Below, piece after piece: positions 4,575-6,404 of a stretch of DNA of 6,404 nucleotides; the stretch's first letter is position 1; every line of letters starts with the position of its first letter. The position numbers were made by a program, and so were the translations under genes. Origin of the DNA: Lachnospiraceae bacterium (GTDB taxonomy: Bacteria; Bacillota; Clostridia; Lachnospirales; Lachnospiraceae); assembly GCA_021202715.1 (NCBI GenBank), contig JAJQCL010000187.1, positions 1 to 6,404 on the forward strand, in the 5' to 3' direction. A model generated the notes under the pieces. The model saw only the letters and a program-made list of their open reading frames with translations. It ran no database searches and was not told where the DNA came from.

Positions 4575-5419
4575 GCGACATCTTCGAAACGCTGGCCTTT
4601 TACCTGTCGTACCCATTTGTCCAGTACGCCCTGATCGTCGGCGTACTCATCGCCCTCTGCTCTTCCCTGCTGGGTGTGACCCTGGTGCTCAAGCGCCTCT
4701 CCTTCATCGGAGACGGTCTCTCCCACGTGGCCTTTGGCGCAATCGCCATCTCGGCCGTGCTGAACCTATCGAACGACATGCTCCTGGTTCTTCCCGTCAC
4801 GGTCATTTGCGCCGTCCTCCTGCTGCGCAGCGGGCAGAATGCAAAGATCCGCGGTGACGCGGCCATCGCCATGCTCTCCGTGGGCGCGCTGGCGATCGGC
4901 TATCTGGTGATGAACCTTTTCTCCACCAGCACCAACCTGTCCGGGGATGTGTGCGGCACCCTGTTCGGCTCCACCTCCATCCTGACGCTGACCACGGCGG
5001 AGGTGCGTCTGTGCGTGGTTCTCTCCCTTCTGGTGGTGGCTGCGTTCGTCCTCTTCTATAACCGGCTCTTCGCAGTGACCTTCGATGAGAGCTTCGCCCG
5101 GGCCTCCGGCACCAATACGGAAGCCTGCAATCTCGGCATCGCCGTCGTCATCGCCGTAATCATCGTGCTGGCCATGAACCTGGTCGGCTCTCTGCTGATC
5201 TCGGCTCTGGTCATCTTCCCGGCTCTGTCCGCCATGCGACTGTGCCACAGCTTTCTGCACGTTACCATCTGTTCGGCCGTATTCTCCGTGGTCTGCACCC
5301 TGCTCGGACTGCTTCTCTCGATTCTCGGAGGCACCCCCGTAGGAGCTACCATCGTGACCGTGGATCTGTGCGCGTTCCTGCTGGCCTGCCTGGTGGGGCG
5401 GTTTGTGGCGGCGGGGTGA
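4571..5419 (+). CDS. znuB: Zinc/manganese-type ABC transporter permease (ABC-3 family)
   Basis: This 282-aa membrane permease of the ZnuB/MntC/TroC (ABC-3) family would form the metal channel with the upstream ATPase. About eight to nine hydrophobic segments are visible, for example around 17-40, 51-66, 69-86, 97-116, 145-164, 187-207, 208-222, 231-252 and 258-278. Family-typical stretches are LSFIGDGLSHVAFGAIAI (43-60), FDESFARASG (171-180), which fits the cytoplasmic coupling region, and NLVGSLLISALVIFPALSA (203-221). The start overlaps the stop of znuC (ATGA), with GGGAGGG 8 nt upstream, so translation is coupled. No terminator is obvious between this gene and the small gene at 5549, which has its own promoter. 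No znuA-type binding protein follows. Confidence 0.9.
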   Translation: MSDIFETLAFYLSYPFVQYALIVGVLIALCSSLLGVTLVLKRLSFIGDGLSHVAFGAIAISAVLNLSNDMLLVLPVTVICAVLLLRSGQNAKIRGDAAIAMLSVGALAIGYLVMNLFSTSTNLSGDVCGTLFGSTSILTLTTAEVRLCVVLSLLVVAAFVLFYNRLFAVTFDESFARASGTNTEACNLGIAVVIAVIIVLAMNLVGSLLISALVIFPALSAMRLCHSFLHVTICSAVFSVVCTLLGLLLSILGGTPVGATIVTVDLCAFLLACLVGRFVAAG

Positions 5420-5476
5420 AAGCTAACGCACACTCTATTCTTTTGGAAAGTTTTGATATTTGGGACAAAAAGTCAC

Positions 5477-5505
5477 TGGTATTCCGGTGCGCGAACCGGT
5501 ATAAT
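5477..5505 (+). promoter_or_regulatory. Promoter with a dyad in its spacer, for the small coiled-coil gene
   Basis: A perfect -10 TATAAT (5500-5505) lies 43 nt before the ATG at 5549. At 17-nt spacing the -35 would be TGGTAT (5477-5482), a poor match, so activation is possible. The spacer holds the dyad CCGGT-GCGCGA-ACCGG (5484-5499), extendable by TAT/ATA across a mismatch. Confidence 0.5.
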
Positions 5506-5548
5506 GGAGTTCGTAAAGCAATTGACTGCCACAGGAAGGAGACACAAT

Positions 5549-5815
5549 ATGGCATCCCTGTCCAACGAAGATCTGCTGGCGCTCTCACAGATGCTGGACA
5601 CCAAGCTCCGGCCGCTGGAGGACCGAACCAAAAGCATCGAGCTATTACTGGAAAACGACGTTCTTCCCCGACTGCAGAATATCGAAGCCTGCTACACATC
5701 GACCTATCGGCGCTACGCGGGCAGCGCTGTACAGGCGGAAGCAACACAGGAAGACGTAGACATCCTTAAGAAGGTTGTCTCGGAACACAGCCGCAAGCTG
5801 CAGACTCTGGCCTAA
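5549..5815 (+). CDS. Small coiled-coil protein of unknown function
   Basis: This 88-aa soluble protein starts at ATG 5549 with a strong GGAAGGAG ribosome binding site 7 nt upstream, so the gene is very likely real. It is rich in heptad-like leucine and isoleucine patterns (DLLALSQMLDTKL, IELLLENDVLPRLQNIEA, DVDILKKVVSEHSRKLQTL) and has no signal peptide, membrane segment or catalytic motif. A helical coiled-coil oligomer is the simplest reading. The middle stretch NDVLPRLQNIEACYTSTYRR (36-55) resembles small conserved hypotheticals I associate with Lachnospiraceae, in which a variable helix leads into LPRLxNIEACYTSTY. That is recollection, not a search result. It has its own promoter and is followed by a hairpin, so it is probably a single-gene unit. 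Partner and function are unknown. Confidence 0.85.
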   Translation: MASLSNEDLLALSQMLDTKLRPLEDRTKSIELLLENDVLPRLQNIEACYTSTYRRYAGSAVQAEATQEDVDILKKVVSEHSRKLQTLA

Positions 5816-5816
5816 C

Positions 5817-5854
5817 GATACAGGCAGGTGGATACAAGTTCACCTGCCTGTATC
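5817..5854 (+). terminator. Long perfect hairpin after the small gene
   Basis: GATACAGGCAGGTG (5817-5830) pairs perfectly over 14 bp with CACCTGCCTGTATC (5841-5854) around a 10-nt loop, starting 2 nt after the stop codon of the small gene. No U-tract follows (ATTCATC). It may act as a 3' end protecting structure or a non-canonical terminator. A second hairpin at 5868-5912 lies just beyond. Confidence 0.5.
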
Positions 5855-5861
5855 ATTCATC

Positions 5862-5912
5862 AAAAAAATCCTCTGAAAATCAGACGGATTGCCCGTCCAT
5901 TTCTCAGAGGAT
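5862..5912 (-). terminator. Intrinsic terminator of the ROK kinase gene
   Basis: In the minus-strand RNA, AUCCUCUGA (5912-5904) pairs with UCAGAGGAU (5876-5868). An inner GACGG/CCGUC stem lies inside, and a run of seven U (5868-5862) follows. It lies about 28 nt after the kinase stop. In the plus direction it is followed by CCAAATTTT, so it may also help end transcripts of the small gene. Confidence 0.8.
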
Positions 5913-5940
5913 CCAAATTTTCCGATTCTGTTTTTGTCTA

Positions 5941-6404
5941 TTATTCTTCCTGCAGAGCCAACGCCGCCGCCCCGTAGATCCCGGCGTCATTGCCCAGGGT
6001 CGCCGCGATCACATGGCTGCCGCGGCAGGCATGAAAGGCATAGCGCTCGAAGCGCTCTTCCAGCGCGTCCATCAGCCACTGTCCGGCCTTGCTGACGCCG
6101 CCGCCGACAACAAAGACCTCCGGATCAAGGACACAGCCGATGGTAGCCATACCCCGCCCCAGAGCATCGACGACCGCCTCAATCGTAGCATCGGCGATCG
6201 CATCTCCCTGGCCATGGAGCATCATGACATCGCGGGCTGTCACATGCGGACAGGTGCGGAGCGCCGAAGGCCAGTCTGTCTCCTCCATCAGCTCCACTGC
6301 CTTCTGCGCGATGCCGGTGGCGCTGCCGATCTGCTCCATGCAGCCGATATTTCCGCAGTTGCAGGGCTTCTTTGCCCCCCGGTAGGAGGGGATATGTCCG
6401 CTCT
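5941..6404 (-). CDS. ROK-family sugar kinase, probable glucokinase (C-terminal half, cut by window edge)
   Basis: The visible part is about 154 residues, ending in TAA at 5943-5941, and the N-terminus lies beyond the window. The ROK zinc-binding signature CNCGNIGCME (CXCGXXGCXE, 6363-6334) follows a GH at 6399-6394 that should give the histidine ligand. Other ROK features downstream are GSATGIAQKA, the glycine-rich VFVVGGGVSKAG near the nucleotide site, and a C-terminal LGNDAGIYGAAALA. ROK glucokinases are about 310 aa, so roughly the last half is present. The likely reaction is ATP-dependent phosphorylation of glucose in the cytoplasm. Fructose, mannose or an N-acetyl sugar cannot be excluded, nor can a ROK repressor whose DNA-binding domain is off-window. 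The gene ends in a strong terminator and converges with the small coiled-coil gene. Confidence 0.9.
   Translation of the reverse strand, partial: SGHIPSYRGAKKPCNCGNIGCMEQIGSATGIAQKAVELMEETDWPSALRTCPHVTARDVMMLHGQGDAIADATIEAVVDALGRGMATIGCVLDPEVFVVGGGVSKAGQWLMDALEERFERYAFHACRGSHVIAATLGNDAGIYGAAALALQEE

Noticed and set aside
4766..5260. 164-codon minus-strand reading frame opposite znuB
   Set aside because: Composition is H-, Q-, G- and E-rich, as expected from the antisense of a hydrophobic membrane gene. No start signals are seen.

Overview
The window looks like a chromosomal stretch from a fairly GC-rich, Gram-positive-type anaerobe, most likely a gut-associated Clostridia member (Lachnospiraceae-like). 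The pointers are strong AGGAG-type ribosome binding sites, sigma-A-type promoters, intrinsic terminators, the gene repertoire, and a small coiled-coil protein of a kind I associate with Lachnospiraceae. The taxon is inferred from content, not proven. No phage, IS element, CRISPR array, tRNA or rRNA is visible.

Layout. Positions 1-654 (minus) hold the N-terminal part of an ABC-F ATPase with its own promoter at 771-799. Positions 849-2262 (minus) hold a two-gene operon: a small radical-SAM protein (QueL-like queuine lyase) overlapping by 8 bp a VUT/YhhQ-type queuosine-precursor transporter. Its leader (about 2263-2535) begins with a preQ1-I-like riboswitch aptamer and ends with a strong intrinsic terminator 46 nt before queL, with mutually exclusive stems between. 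Positions 2605-3564 (minus) encode a PfkB-family fructokinase with a clear promoter and a 15-bp palindrome upstream of it. Diverging from it, 3864-5419 (plus) encode a zinc/manganese-type ABC transporter ATPase and permease (znuC, znuB; ATGA overlap). Their consensus promoter sits between two near-identical Fur-family-like operators. Positions 5549-5815 (plus) encode an 88-aa coiled-coil protein with its own promoter. A convergent terminator region follows, then the C-terminal half of a ROK-family sugar kinase (5941-6404, minus), cut by the window end.

How it fits together. The queL-yhhQ unit is best read as queuine/preQ1 salvage for queuosine tRNA modification. The transporter imports a precursor, QueL converts queuine to preQ1, and the leader probably senses preQ1 and cuts expression when it is abundant. 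The znuCB unit is best read as metal uptake repressed by a Fur/Zur-type regulator, although no substrate-binding protein gene lies in the window. The two sugar kinases suggest hexose use but are not in one operon. The least routine part of the window is the roughly 270-nt queL leader.
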